A stretch of 64,000 bases of DNA, taken from NCBI GenBank assembly GCA_900767915.1, contig CAAGAX010000037.1:6634-70633 (forward strand), written 5' to 3'. The notes beneath the pieces are model-generated. The model was not told the origin of the DNA. It did no database searches and worked only from the letters and a program-made list of their open reading frames with translations. Position numbers and translations under genes: made by a program. Below are positions 36,595-46,215 of this stretch, piece after piece. Every line of letters begins with the position of its first letter. Position 1 is the stretch's first letter. Source of the stretch: Acholeplasmatales bacterium. Its GTDB lineage: Bacteria > Bacillota_I > Bacilli_A > Acholeplasmatales > Anaeroplasmataceae.

Positions 36595-38619
36595 TTATTT
36601 TAAGCTATCCTTAAAAACATCTCCTAATGTAGTAGGCTTTTCCTCATCATTAAGATATTTTTCATAAGATTTTCTTTCTTCTTGAGCTAAATATTTACGA
36701 ATAGATAACTTAAGCTTCCACTCTTTTGGCTTGATTTCTAAAATATAAGCATTCTCAGTATCTCCTACTGAATAATAGCTAGCTAAATCATTTTTACGTT
36801 CTAATGTAGCTTCACTTAATGGTACAAAGCCATCAACGCCTAAAGCCTCAACAACTAAACCATTTTCCTTAATTTCAGTAACCTTTATTTGAACAAGATC
36901 TCCCTCATGAGCCTTAACTCTGTCCCAAGGATTATCCATTAAAGCCTTTCTTGATAAAGAAATTTTTTCTTTTTCCTCATTAATACCAATAATTGCAACT
37001 TCAATTTCATCACCAATAACTACAGATGCTTGAAAATTATCGTTAGGATTATGAGAATATTCAGAGCTATGTAATAATCCCTTAACCTCAGGAGCTAATT
37101 CTAATAATAAACCAAATGGTAATTTATTAACAACCTTACCTGTAACCTTATCAGATACCTTATGAGATTCTATATATAGATTGAAAGGGGTCTTTAATAA
37201 AGCCTTTCTTGATAATTCAAGCTTATTATTATTCTTAGATAAAACCTTAACCTCAATTTTATCACCAACATGTAATTCTTTATTAATATCAATGAAGCTA
37301 TGAGATACTTGATTAGTTTTTAGTAAGCCTTGTACATAATTGAATTTAACTAAAGCACCATACTTTTCAACCTTAGTAATAGTACCAGTTAAAACATCAC
37401 CCTCATTAATTGATTCATATTCTTTTTCTCTATTCTTTTGATATTCCTCTTGTTCAATAGCCTTAGAAGAAACAACTCCTCTATGCTTCTTTTCATCAAG
37501 CTCAAGAATACGAACCTTTAGCTTACTTTGAACCTTAACATTACTAATAGATTGGCTCATTGGCATAAATAGGTTAATTCCTTGATATAAGCAATTATAG
37601 CCCTTACCATCAACTTCATTTTTTACAGTTACTTCAATATCTTCATTATTATCCTTTTTAGATACTAAATTTAAAAAGTTTTCATTTTTTAATAAATTTA
37701 AACGAGATAAGAAAATACTATCCTCACTAATCTTCATTACCTCAGCCTCAATCTCATCACCAAGCTTAACAATATCCTTAAAAGATTCTACTGATGAATC
37801 CTTTGTATAATGATCTAAATGCATTGTGCCTTCAGTAAAGCATCCATCAATTCCAACAAAAATTGTTTTATCGTCTTTAATTAAAACAACCTTACCTTTA
37901 ACAATATCTCTAGGCTTTAATTCCTTCATTTCAAAATTTTCCATTGTGTTCTTCTCTTCCATTTCATTCATCCTCTTATCTATTAAATTAATTATTTCAT
38001 TACAAACTTCATCGAAGCTTAGCTTTGTAGTATCAATTAATACTGCATCCTTAGCAATTTTCAATGGAGCAATTTCACGATGAGAATCCTTATAATCTCT
38101 AATCTTTATTTCCTTTAAAATAGTTTCAAAGTCAGATTCTATTCCTAGCTTTTCATTTTCAAGACATCTTCTTCTTGCTCTTTCTTTTGCACTTGCTGTA
38201 AGAAAAATCTTTAAATTTGCATCAGGAACAACTATTGTGCCGATATCTCTACCATCCATTATAACTAGTCCTTTTTTAGAAGATTCTCTTTGAAATTCAA
38301 CCATTTTTTCTCTTACAGCTTTAACCTTTGAAACCTGAGAAACTGAATTAGTAATATCCTCAGTTCTAATTAAACCACTAACATCTATTCCATTTAAATA
38401 AATAATATTATTAGAATAAATTACATTTATTTCATTTAAAAAATCATATTTAGTTTCATCAAAAATATCTATACCACGCCTTAAAGCTTCAAGCGTAACA
38501 GCTCTATACATAGCACCAGTATCAATATGGGTGAACCCCTTTTTAGAGGCTACAGCCTTCGAAATGGAAGATTTACCACTTCCGGCTGGCCCATCAACCG
38601 CAATAACAAAATTTTCCAT
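36595..38619 (-). CDS. cmk-rpsA: Fusion of cytidylate kinase and ribosomal protein S1
   Basis: A single 674-residue frame. Residues 1-218 are CMP kinase, with P-loop DGPAGSGKSS (residues 9-18) and the GRDIG motif near 125. Residues about 235-660 are five S1 RNA-binding repeats, the second poorly conserved. They follow one another with the LSRKAL-type ends of the family. In most bacteria cmk and rpsA are separate neighbours, and fused forms are known in some Clostridia. No stop or frameshift lies between the halves. It is upstream of der in the same direction. Confidence 0.93.
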   Translation of the reverse strand: MENFVIAVDGPAGSGKSSISKAVASKKGFTHIDTGAMYRAVTLEALRRGIDIFDETKYDFLNEINVIYSNNIIYLNGIDVSGLIRTEDITNSVSQVSKVKAVREKMVEFQRESSKKGLVIMDGRDIGTIVVPDANLKIFLTASAKERARRRCLENEKLGIESDFETILKEIKIRDYKDSHREIAPLKIAKDAVLIDTTKLSFDEVCNEIINLIDKRMNEMEEKNTMENFEMKELKPRDIVKGKVVLIKDDKTIFVGIDGCFTEGTMHLDHYTKDSSVESFKDIVKLGDEIEAEVMKISEDSIFLSRLNLLKNENFLNLVSKKDNNEDIEVTVKNEVDGKGYNCLYQGINLFMPMSQSISNVKVQSKLKVRILELDEKKHRGVVSSKAIEQEEYQKNREKEYESINEGDVLTGTITKVEKYGALVKFNYVQGLLKTNQVSHSFIDINKELHVGDKIEVKVLSKNNNKLELSRKALLKTPFNLYIESHKVSDKVTGKVVNKLPFGLLLELAPEVKGLLHSSEYSHNPNDNFQASVVIGDEIEVAIIGINEEKEKISLSRKALMDNPWDRVKAHEGDLVQIKVTEIKENGLVVEALGVDGFVPLSEATLERKNDLASYYSVGDTENAYILEIKPKEWKLKLSIRKYLAQEERKSYEKYLNDEEKPTTLGDVFKDSLK

Positions 38620-38634
38620 AATTACCTCAAAATT

Positions 38635-39363
38635 CTATAAACTATAAAGCTTCTTTATTTCATGAGGCTTTAATGCTCTATATTCTCCAACAGCTAACCC
38701 CTCAAGAGTAATACCACCAAAGGCTACTCTCTTAAGCTTTTTAACCTCAAATCCTACAGCCTCACACATTTTTCTAACCTGTCTATTACGACCCTCAGTT
38801 ATTGTTATAGAAATTAAAGAAGAATTATTCTTTCTATCAAATGATATTATATCAACTAATGCTCTTTTAGTAATAATCCCATCAATTTGAACACCCTTAA
38901 TAAGCTTTGTTATAGCCTCTTGGTTTATAATTCCATTAACTCTAACCTGATAAGTTTTTTCTACTTCCTTTTGACTTCTTGTAAGTCTATATGATAAATC
39001 TCCATCATTAGTAAAAAGTAAAACACCAGAAGTATCATAATCTAATCTTCCAATAGGGAAGATTCTTGTTTTTTTAGTTTCTGGGTCAATTAAATCCATG
39101 ACAGTTCTTCTTCCCCTATCGTCTGATACTGTAGTAAGATATCCAGTTGGCTTATTCATCACATAATAAACAAGCATTTGACGAGTTATAGGTTTTCCAT
39201 CAACTTCAATTATATCTTTTTTGGATACTCTAGTACCTAGCTCAGATACTATATCGCCATTAACCCTAACTCTATTAGAGGTAATAAGCTCTTCACATTT
39301 TCTTCTACTTGCAACACCACATGCTGCCATTACTTTTTGTAATCTTTCTCTATTATCATCCAC
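38635..39363 (-). CDS. rluB: 23S rRNA pseudouridine synthase, RluB-type
   Basis: About 242 residues. An N-terminal S4 domain (RLQKVMAACGVASRRKCEELI) is followed by a catalytic domain with the Asp nucleophile in GRLDYDTSG and the RQVRKM motif near the end. RluB-like enzymes modify the 23S peptidyl-transferase region in E. coli, but substrate here is inferred from type. I choose the GTG at 39361-39363 with GGTGAT 5 bases upstream; the hydrophobic extension in front is not a real N-terminus. Confidence 0.85.
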   Translation of the reverse strand: MDDNRERLQKVMAACGVASRRKCEELITSNRVRVNGDIVSELGTRVSKKDIIEVDGKPITRQMLVYYVMNKPTGYLTTVSDDRGRRTVMDLIDPETKKTRIFPIGRLDYDTSGVLLFTNDGDLSYRLTRSQKEVEKTYQVRVNGIINQEAITKLIKGVQIDGIITKRALVDIISFDRKNNSSLISITITEGRNRQVRKMCEAVGFEVKKLKRVAFGGITLEGLAVGEYRALKPHEIKKLYSL

Positions 39364-39492
39364 GACAATCACCACAAAATAAATTATACTAAAAAAATAG
39401 TCAAAATACAACACAAAATAGATAATTAGTTTTTGCTTAAAAGCTGATAAGGAAAATAATCTATATAAATTTATAGCATTATAAAAATAAAA

Positions 39493-39990
39493 TTATATAA
39501 AAATAAAAAATAACAATAAGCATAATATAAAGCAAATAATATCGCATATTATTCCTATAATATATGCATGATGAGTTTTTTTAATACCACATACACCAAA
39601 ATATAATCCCATTACATATACAGTTGTATCATTACCACCCTGCAAGATAGCTGATACAATGCCTATATTAGAATCAACACCATATTTTTTCATGATTTCT
39701 AGCATTAAAGATAAGGATGCATGAGATGATATTGGTCTAAAAATTCCTTGTAAAATTAAATCATGTGGAATAGATAAATCCATTAGTAAATCATTTAATA
39801 TTTTAGAAGCCTTAAATACCTGTACAGAAATAATCATTACTAATAGGTAAGGAAATAATTCAAAACCCATTTTAAGTGAGTCCTTAGCTCCATTAATAAA
39901 TGATTGATAAGCGTTATTTTTATTTATAATAGAAAATAATAATGTTAAAATAATAAAACCAAGTATTATATAATAGCTAACGTTTTGCAA
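39493..39990 (-). CDS. spmB: Spore maturation protein SpmB
   Basis: A 165-residue membrane protein of the nucleoside-recognition (Gate) fold. It has about five hydrophobic segments and the conserved 'GGNDTTVYV' motif near 115. In Bacillus SpmA and SpmB help dehydrate the spore core. It overlaps spmA by 14 bases, the family's usual pairing. No other spore gene is adjacent. Confidence 0.9.
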   Translation of the reverse strand: MQNVSYYIILGFIILTLLFSIINKNNAYQSFINGAKDSLKMGFELFPYLLVMIISVQVFKASKILNDLLMDLSIPHDLILQGIFRPISSHASLSLMLEIMKKYGVDSNIGIVSAILQGGNDTTVYVMGLYFGVCGIKKTHHAYIIGIICDIICFILCLLLFFIFI

Positions 39991-40567
39991 ATCTTCTCAC
40001 TCCTATATCTAATGCAATAGCAGTTATAGTAACAATAATAGAAATAATAATTGTTAATGGAACTATAGAAACTGGATTTATGCTTCCCATTGATTTTCTA
40101 ATGGCAATAATAGTAGTAGGAATTAAGCACACTCCTGAGGTATTAATTAAAAGAAATGTAATCATTTCAGGAGTAGCTTCTTCTTTATTATTAGCTGTTT
40201 TTTGAAGTTCTTTCATAGCTTTAAGACCAAATGGTGTTGCAGCACTTCCCATTGATAGCATATTCGCAATTAAATTCATTGCGATATATTGCAAGGCTAA
40301 AGAATCCTTATTAAGATTTTTAAAAAGAGGATGAATTATTTTTATTACAATTTTACTTAGAAATTTAAGTAAACCATTATCTTTTACAATTTCTAAAATT
40401 CCACCCCAAAATATTAATAAAGCATATATTTCAATAAACAAATAAAATGAGCTAATAGGACTTTCAAGTAATACATTTGTTACATCAGAAAATCTGTTAG
40501 TAAATAAGCTATAAATTATGCCTATTAATAATAAAGCTATAAATAAAATATTTGCCATACTACTCAC
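39977..40567 (-). CDS. spmA: Spore maturation protein SpmA
   Basis: A 196-residue membrane protein of the Gate family. It has about five hydrophobic segments, with the conserved 'LGSAATPFGLKAM' type motif seen as MGSAATPFGLKAMKEL near 105-120. Its partner SpmB follows with overlap. It is divergent from the M18 aminopeptidase across about 200 bases. Confidence 0.92.
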   Translation of the reverse strand: MSSMANILFIALLLIGIIYSLFTNRFSDVTNVLLESPISSFYLFIEIYALLIFWGGILEIVKDNGLLKFLSKIVIKIIHPLFKNLNKDSLALQYIAMNLIANMLSMGSAATPFGLKAMKELQKTANNKEEATPEMITFLLINTSGVCLIPTTIIAIRKSMGSINPVSIVPLTIIISIIVTITAIALDIGVRRFAKR

Positions 40568-40645
40568 CTAATAAAACTTATTCCTTCGATACAAAAAGTA
40601 TTCTATAAAATAATATATTATAAAGTCCAGATAATATTTAAACAG

Positions 40646-40673
40646 TTGACAAATTATTCAACTATGATATAAT
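40646..40673 (+). promoter_or_regulatory. Strong promoter for the M18 aminopeptidase
   Basis: TTGACA (40646-40651) and TATAAT (40668-40673), both perfect consensus hexamers, are 16 bases apart on the plus strand. A second TATAAT (40728-40733) follows downstream. Confidence 0.75.
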
Positions 40674-40682
40674 TCAATAAAA

Positions 40683-40717
40683 GAATAATATTATTTATTA
40701 ACTCTTTAATATTATTC
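40683..40717. repeat. Inverted repeat in the aminopeptidase leader
   Basis: GAATAATATT (40683-40692) and AATATTATTC (40708-40717) are perfect inverse copies with a 15-base gap. It lies between the promoter and the ATG, so it could be an operator or an RNA hairpin. Confidence 0.5.
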
Positions 40718-40764
40718 ATAAAAATGCTATAATATTAGCATAAAATTTAAGGAGGAAAGAAAAA

Positions 40765-42135
40765 ATGTACGGAAAAAATGCATGGAAAAAATATACAGGC
40801 AATAAAATCGATGCTTTAATGCAATTTAATGAGGATTATAAGGATTTTATTTCTACTTGTAAGACTGAACGTGAATGTGTTAAATATTCAGTTGAGCTTT
40901 TAGAAAAGAATGGTTATAAAGATATCAATTCTTTTGATAAGATTCATACAGGCGATAAGGTATACGCAACTAATATGGGCAAAAATATTTGTGCCTTTAT
41001 TATTGGTAAGGAGCCAATTGAAAATGGTATTAATGTATTAGGTGCTCATATTGATTCACCAAGAATAGATATAAAGCAAAATCCATTATATGAAAAGAAT
41101 GATATGGCATTATTAGATACTCATTATTATGGTGGTATTGTTAAATATCAATGGGTTACAAGACCTCTTGCAATACATGGTGTTGTGTGCAAAAAGGATG
41201 GAACAGTTGTTAATATTTCAATTGGTGAAAATGAAACAGACCCAGTATTCTGTATTACAGATTTATTACCACATTTAGCACAGGATAAAAACACAAAGCC
41301 TGGTACAAAGGTAATTGAAGGTGAAGATTTAGATATCACTATTGGACATATGCCACTTGAAAATGAAGAAAAGGATGCAGTTAAAGCCGTTGTATTAAAG
41401 CTATTAAAAGAGCTTTATAATATTGAAGAAGAGGATTTATTATCAAGCGAATTAGAAATTGTACCTCAAGGTAAAGCTAGAGATTTAGGATTTGATCGTT
41501 CAATGGTAATTGGATATGGTCATGACGATAGAGTATGTGCTTATACTTCTTTAAGAGCAGTATTAGATAGTGAGGTATGTGATAGAACTGTTTGTGCATG
41601 GCTTGTTGATAAAGAGGAAATTGGTTCTGTTGGAGCAACAGGTGCACATTCAAAATGGTTTGAAAATGTACTTGCTGAACTAATCAATAAGCAGGATTCA
41701 TATAATGACTTAAAGCTAAGACACGCTTTAACAAAAACAAAAATGCTATCAAGTGATGTTTCAGCAGGCTTTGATCCATTATATCCTCAAGTATTTGAAT
41801 CTAAAAATGCTGCATATTTAGGAAGAGGTATTACTTTCAACAAATATACAGGTGCTAGAGGAAAGAGTGGATGCAATGATGCTGCTCCTGAATTTATGGC
41901 CCAAATTAGAGAAGTAATGGATTCAAATGATATTTATTTCCAAACAGCAGAGCTTGGTAAGGTTGATGCTGGTGGAGGAGGAACAATAGCTTATATTCTT
42001 GGTAATTATGCTATGAACGTTATTGATGCTGGTATTCCTGTTCTTTCAATGCATGCTCCATGTGAGGTTGTATCTAAGGTTGATGTTTATGAAGCTTATT
42101 TAGCTTATAAAGTATTCATTAAGGATATAAAGTAA
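40765..42135 (+). CDS. M18-family aminopeptidase
   Basis: A 456-residue zinc aminopeptidase of peptidase family M18. The metal motif GAHIDSPRID is near 90-99. A second motif DKEEIGSVGATGA is near 287-299, and C-terminal HAPCEV is near 430. It removes N-terminal amino acids, mostly acidic or hydrophobic, from peptides in the cytoplasm. GGAGG lies about 8 bases upstream of the ATG, and a terminator follows. It is alone on the plus strand. Confidence 0.92.
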   Translation: MYGKNAWKKYTGNKIDALMQFNEDYKDFISTCKTERECVKYSVELLEKNGYKDINSFDKIHTGDKVYATNMGKNICAFIIGKEPIENGINVLGAHIDSPRIDIKQNPLYEKNDMALLDTHYYGGIVKYQWVTRPLAIHGVVCKKDGTVVNISIGENETDPVFCITDLLPHLAQDKNTKPGTKVIEGEDLDITIGHMPLENEEKDAVKAVVLKLLKELYNIEEEDLLSSELEIVPQGKARDLGFDRSMVIGYGHDDRVCAYTSLRAVLDSEVCDRTVCAWLVDKEEIGSVGATGAHSKWFENVLAELINKQDSYNDLKLRHALTKTKMLSSDVSAGFDPLYPQVFESKNAAYLGRGITFNKYTGARGKSGCNDAAPEFMAQIREVMDSNDIYFQTAELGKVDAGGGGTIAYILGNYAMNVIDAGIPVLSMHAPCEVVSKVDVYEAYLAYKVFIKDIK

Positions 42136-42145
42136 AATGAATTTT

Positions 42146-42176
42146 AAAAAGGAAATTATTGTATTTCCTTTTTATT
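42146..42176 (+). terminator. Terminator after the aminopeptidase
   Basis: AAAAAGGAAAT (42146-42156) and ATTTCCTTTTT (42163-42173) form the stem, with a T tract. Confidence 0.85.
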
Positions 42177-42180
42177 TTGC

Positions 42181-42208
42181 AAAAAAAGAGTCCTTATAAT
42201 AAAGACTC
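42181..42208 (-). terminator. Terminator after udk
   Basis: GAGTC (42188-42192) and GACTC (42204-42208) with a bulged extension form a stem, followed on the minus strand by seven T. Confidence 0.7.
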
Positions 42209-42829
42209 CTACTTATTAATAATATTATTTATTTTGTTAGCTAAAATATCAATAGCCATATCGTGCTTAGTATCATTAGGAATTATTATATCAGCATATC
42301 TTTTGGTAGGTGCTACATAAGAATCATACATAGGCTTTACTGTAGATAAATATTGACTGATAACATCATCAACAGCTCTTCCTCGTTCTTTGATATCTCT
42401 TCTTAATCTTCTAATAAATCTAATATCAGCTTCACTTTCAACAAAAATTTGAATATCAGCTAAATCTCTTATATCCTTATCATATAATGCTAGAATACCT
42501 TCTACTATTATTACAGATGTATGCTTAATATGTATAATTTCATTACTTCTATTATGGTTAATAAAATCATATACTGGACAATCAATATCTTTATTATTTA
42601 ATAAATCGAAGATATGCTTTTTTAATAACTCCATATCAATAGAGTCAGGATGATCATAATTTATCTTTTTTCTTCTCTCTAATGATATATTATCATTTCT
42701 TTTATAATAATTATCCATTGTTAAAATAGATATACTATTTTCATTAAAATGAGATAGGAGCTTATTAACAACTGTTGTTTTTCCACTAGCTGTACCTCCA
42801 GCAATTAATATTAATATTGGTTTTTCCAT
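42209..42829 (-). CDS. udk: Uridine kinase
   Basis: About 206 residues. The P-loop is GGTASGKTT near 9-17. The family motifs NYDHPDSID near 55 and RDIKERGR near 145 are present. It phosphorylates uridine and cytidine for pyrimidine salvage. I choose the ATG at 42827-42829 with GGAGG 5 bases upstream; the GTG at 42841 is inside that site. It follows the leucine-rich-repeat gene closely. Confidence 0.93.
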   Translation of the reverse strand: MEKPILILIAGGTASGKTTVVNKLLSHFNENSISILTMDNYYKRNDNISLERRKKINYDHPDSIDMELLKKHIFDLLNNKDIDCPVYDFINHNRSNEIIHIKHTSVIIVEGILALYDKDIRDLADIQIFVESEADIRFIRRLRRDIKERGRAVDDVISQYLSTVKPMYDSYVAPTKRYADIIIPNDTKHDMAIDILANKINNIINK

Positions 42830-42840
42830 ATTTTCCTCCA

Positions 42841-43488
42841 CTAATCCTTTATAATAATAGCATTATATTCTAATAAATGAGAATTGCTATTTAAGGTTTG
42901 TTCATATAAATAAATACTATTTAAATTTTCACAATATATAAATGCATCAATCCCAATTGTAATACAGCTTTTTGGAATAGTAATACTATTTATATTTGTT
43001 TCTCCAAATGACATTGAACCAATATTAATTGTATTATTCAAATCAACATTTTTTAAATTTTTACATTTAAAAAAACTAGAGCCTCCTATCTTACTAGCAC
43101 CAATAGTAAGATTATCTAAAGAATAACAATAGCTAAATGCTCCTCTTTCAATTGTATTTACATAGCTTAAATCAATTTCCTTTAAATTTTCGCATTCACT
43201 AAATGCTAATCTACCTATTATTTTTATTTTACTACTATCCTCAAATTTAATCACTTCTAGATTTTTATGCTTATAAAAGGAACGAGATGAAAATCCACAA
43301 ACATCTTTACCATTATATGTACTTGCTATAGTATATTCTTTACTATCACCATAAGCAAAAGACACTAAATATCCATCATATTCTTCACAATATTCATATG
43401 TTAGCCTAGGTATATTAAAAAACAAAATAAAACCTAAGGCAATTGATAAAATACCTATACAAATTATAATCTTATATCTTAATTTCAT
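42841..43488 (-). CDS. Small membrane-anchored BspA-type leucine-rich-repeat protein
   Basis: A 215-residue protein. One hydrophobic segment at about 5-25 is a membrane anchor or uncleaved signal. The rest holds about five BspA-like repeats of roughly 20-23 residues with the pattern Leu-x-x-Ile-x-Phe...Ala/Phe-x-x-Cys-x-x-Leu. BspA repeats mediate adhesion or protein contact on the surface. It sits between udk and a pseudouridine synthase and overlaps the latter, so its partner is unclear. Small for its family, which often exceeds 500 residues. Confidence 0.75.
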   Translation of the reverse strand: MKLRYKIIICIGILSIALGFILFFNIPRLTYEYCEEYDGYLVSFAYGDSKEYTIASTYNGKDVCGFSSRSFYKHKNLEVIKFEDSSKIKIIGRLAFSECENLKEIDLSYVNTIERGAFSYCYSLDNLTIGASKIGGSSFFKCKNLKNVDLNNTINIGSMSFGETNINSITIPKSCITIGIDAFIYCENLNSIYLYEQTLNSNSHLLEYNAIIIKD

Positions 43489-44339
43489 AATAATTTCTCC
43501 ATATCGATTGGAAGTCCTATTTCAAGGTTTATATTTTTGTTTATGGCTAAATGATAAAAAGAAAGTTTATAGGAATGTAAAGCTACTCTATCTAAGTATC
43601 TATTACTACCTCCATATAAAATATCACCTATTAAAGGATGTCCTAAATAAGACATATGAACTCTAATTTGATGTGTTCTACCTGTTTCTAGTAATAAAGA
43701 AACTAATGTATAATTAGGATATTCTTTAATAACTTTATAATTAGTTATAGATAAACTACCTGTTTTTGATACTCTTTTTTTCTTAGAATTGTGTCTATCA
43801 TCACCAATAGGAAGATCAATAGTACCTTCTTTTTTATTAAATTTACCAGATACTATTGCTAGATAAAATCTTTTAAGCTCATGTGTTGAAATAATATAAT
43901 TAATATATGAATGCATTAAAATATCCTTAGCATAAATAATAATACCTGTAGTATCAAAATCAAGTCTATGACAAAAGCGAACATTCAAGCTATAGCCCTT
44001 TTTAAAATAATAGCCAGCAACTAGATTTGATAAAGAATTACATTTTGATTTATCATCATCATGAATAATAATATTTTTAGGCTTATTAATTATTAATAAA
44101 TATTCATCCTCATAAATAATATCAATTTTTTTAAAAACAGGCTTATAATCTATTTCCTCATTTAATATTATTGATACAATATCACCTATGTTAACAATAC
44201 TATTTTCTTTTGCAATAATATTATTAATTAAAACTCTTTTTTCTAAAAACAAAGTATAAATTTTAGATTTAGACAAATGATATTGTAATAAATATTCTCT
44301 AATAGTAGATTTTTTATATACGTTATATTTGAATATCAT
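43485..44339 (-). CDS. RluD/RluA-family pseudouridine synthase with S4 domain
   Basis: About 284 residues. An N-terminal S4-like region is followed by the catalytic domain with Asp in HRLDFDTTGIIIYAKD near residue 130 and a TGRTHQIRVHMSYLGHPL motif near 220. The exact rRNA target is not evident. The start is uncertain: an ATG at 44337-44339 overlaps the phosphoesterase stop, and an upstream TTG at 44360 is an alternative; neither has a strong ribosome site, so translational coupling is likely. Confidence 0.85.
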   Translation of the reverse strand: MIFKYNVYKKSTIREYLLQYHLSKSKIYTLFLEKRVLINNIIAKENSIVNIGDIVSIILNEEIDYKPVFKKIDIIYEDEYLLIINKPKNIIIHDDDKSKCNSLSNLVAGYYFKKGYSLNVRFCHRLDFDTTGIIIYAKDILMHSYINYIISTHELKRFYLAIVSGKFNKKEGTIDLPIGDDRHNSKKKRVSKTGSLSITNYKVIKEYPNYTLVSLLLETGRTHQIRVHMSYLGHPLIGDILYGGSNRYLDRVALHSYKLSFYHLAINKNINLEIGLPIDMEKLL

Positions 44340-45456
44340 CGGTAATATACTTTGTATCAATTAAACCTATATTTCCATCACGCTTAATTACACTATAAGG
44401 TAATCCTCTTATTATTATAGAAATACAATCACCCTTTTTAACGGATAGAAATTGATTTGTTGCGTCATAGGAATAATATTTATTATTAATCTCGTCCTTA
44501 TAAACAAATGAAGAATGAACCCACATTTCAATATTAGTTCTTATATGCCTAACTAATAGATAATCCAAATCACTATCTAATATTTCTATTTCGTTATCTT
44601 GATATGTTAAATTAATTAAAGTTGAAGGTCTATCATATATAACGTCCTTCTTCATTATATATTTTTCATAATGATCAGTATATGTAAATCTAAAGCTCAT
44701 TGAAGCTAATGATTCAAGAATAACAAAATTAAGCTGTCCACCTTTAACAATATGATTTCCACCATCAATTGATATTATTTTCTTTCTGAAATCAAATATT
44801 GGATTACAATTAGAAATATCCTTTCGATAATTTCTAGTAGGATAATGACCAACTATTGTTATATATTTTTGAGGCTTAGCCAATTCATAATAATTATCAT
44901 ATTTTAATAAAGATATTGCATACTTTGGGATATTATCTATATTATCAATACCTCCATGTACTAATACAATTTCATTATTAATAATAATTAAATCATCTAA
45001 AGAATCAATAAAATTATAGAAATCAGGATATTTTTCCATAATCATTTCTTTAAATTTATTAACATCCATATCATAAGAAATTGGAATATTATTTTCAACT
45101 GCAATATCAGTTAATATACTTTTTTTCTTCTCATTAATATATTTTAAAAGCTTTTCATTTTGATCCTTTGGTAAAATAAATCTTAAAACCTCATCACAAT
45201 TACCACTCATAGGATAAACATTATTTTTTTTTGATAATTCCATTACATAGCGTAAGGTCTCTAAATTCTTACCTAAGTCTCCTTTTTCAATAATATCACC
45301 AATAATAAATAAATAATCATCATTATTGAACTTTATTTTTGTTAAGCCTTCCTTAAAAGAAGAAATATCACCATGAATATCACTTACAAAGATAATTCTT
45401 TTATGAATATCAAGATTAAGTTTTCTAGTTTTTGTTTTCTTCTTTAATTCTATCAT
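44323..45456 (-). CDS. Metallophosphoesterase
   Basis: A 377-residue calcineurin-type phosphoesterase. Metal ligands are in FVSDIHGDISSF near residue 23-34, GDIIEKG near 53-59, SGNCDE near 84-89, and GHYP near 200. The last 110 residues are a separate mostly beta region. The family ranges from protein phosphatases to nucleotide hydrolases, so the substrate is unknown. It overlaps queH by 32 bases upstream and the pseudouridine synthase downstream. Confidence 0.8.
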   Translation of the reverse strand: MIELKKKTKTRKLNLDIHKRIIFVSDIHGDISSFKEGLTKIKFNNDDYLFIIGDIIEKGDLGKNLETLRYVMELSKKNNVYPMSGNCDEVLRFILPKDQNEKLLKYINEKKKSILTDIAVENNIPISYDMDVNKFKEMIMEKYPDFYNFIDSLDDLIIINNEIVLVHGGIDNIDNIPKYAISLLKYDNYYELAKPQKYITIVGHYPTRNYRKDISNCNPIFDFRKKIISIDGGNHIVKGGQLNFVILESLASMSFRFTYTDHYEKYIMKKDVIYDRPSTLINLTYQDNEIEILDSDLDYLLVRHIRTNIEMWVHSSFVYKDEINNKYYSYDATNQFLSVKKGDCISIIIRGLPYSVIKRDGNIGLIDTKYITDDIQI

Positions 45457-46054
45457 GCTTTTCTCTTTCCTCTAATGAATATTTACAGCCACAATAATCC
45501 TGTCTATATAATGAGTATTCCTTTGATAATTCAATAGAATGTTTATAGCCTTCTTCTTTCTTGAAATTTGAATATAAATAGCTTACGCCATATTTTTCTT
45601 CAAGCATATAGCCTATTTCATTAATCCATTTTTCAACCTTATAAGGTGAAATAGATAATGTTGTTGTAAAAAAATCAAAATTATATTTTTTAGCCATTAA
45701 AGCAGTTTTTTCTAATCTTAATTTATAGCAATTATAACATCTATTACTTTTTTCACCTAAATTTTCTAAGCCTTTGACAGCATCATAATAATCATTTGGA
45801 TTATAAGAATCAAAAATAACATTTATATTATTATCTATTTTTTTAACAAAGCTTTCTATTTCTTCTAGTCTCTTATAAAACTCTGATGATGGATAAATAT
45901 TATCATTAGAAAAGAAAATAGTTATATTAAAATAATCTTTAAGCAATAGCAAGGTATGACTAGAGCATGGAGCACAACAAGAATGTAAAAGTAATCTTGG
46001 CTTATTATTTAAATTTGAAATAAATTCCTTAAAATCATTATAATTATCAATCAT
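45425..46054 (-). CDS. queH: Epoxyqueuosine reductase QueH
   Basis: A 209-residue DUF208 protein making queuosine in tRNA from epoxyqueuosine. Cysteines for the iron-sulfur cluster and catalysis are in SCCAPCS near 26-32, RCYNC near 104, and QDYCGC near 190. No other queuosine gene is in the window. It overlaps the phosphoesterase and is divergent from the CarD-like gene. Confidence 0.9.
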   Translation of the reverse strand: MIDNYNDFKEFISNLNNKPRLLLHSCCAPCSSHTLLLLKDYFNITIFFSNDNIYPSSEFYKRLEEIESFVKKIDNNINVIFDSYNPNDYYDAVKGLENLGEKSNRCYNCYKLRLEKTALMAKKYNFDFFTTTLSISPYKVEKWINEIGYMLEEKYGVSYLYSNFKKEEGYKHSIELSKEYSLYRQDYCGCKYSLEEREKHDRIKEENKN

Positions 46055-46215
46055 TTAATATAAAGCTCTTTTCGTAAATTTTAAATTTCAAAACATATTA
46101 TATAATATTTAGACAAAATAGTATAGAAAAAAATATTTATTTTTGTTTTTTTAATAAAATATGATATAATAAAATAAATGGTAAAGCTTTGTTTAAACTT
46201 TAAGGAGGTTATAGA

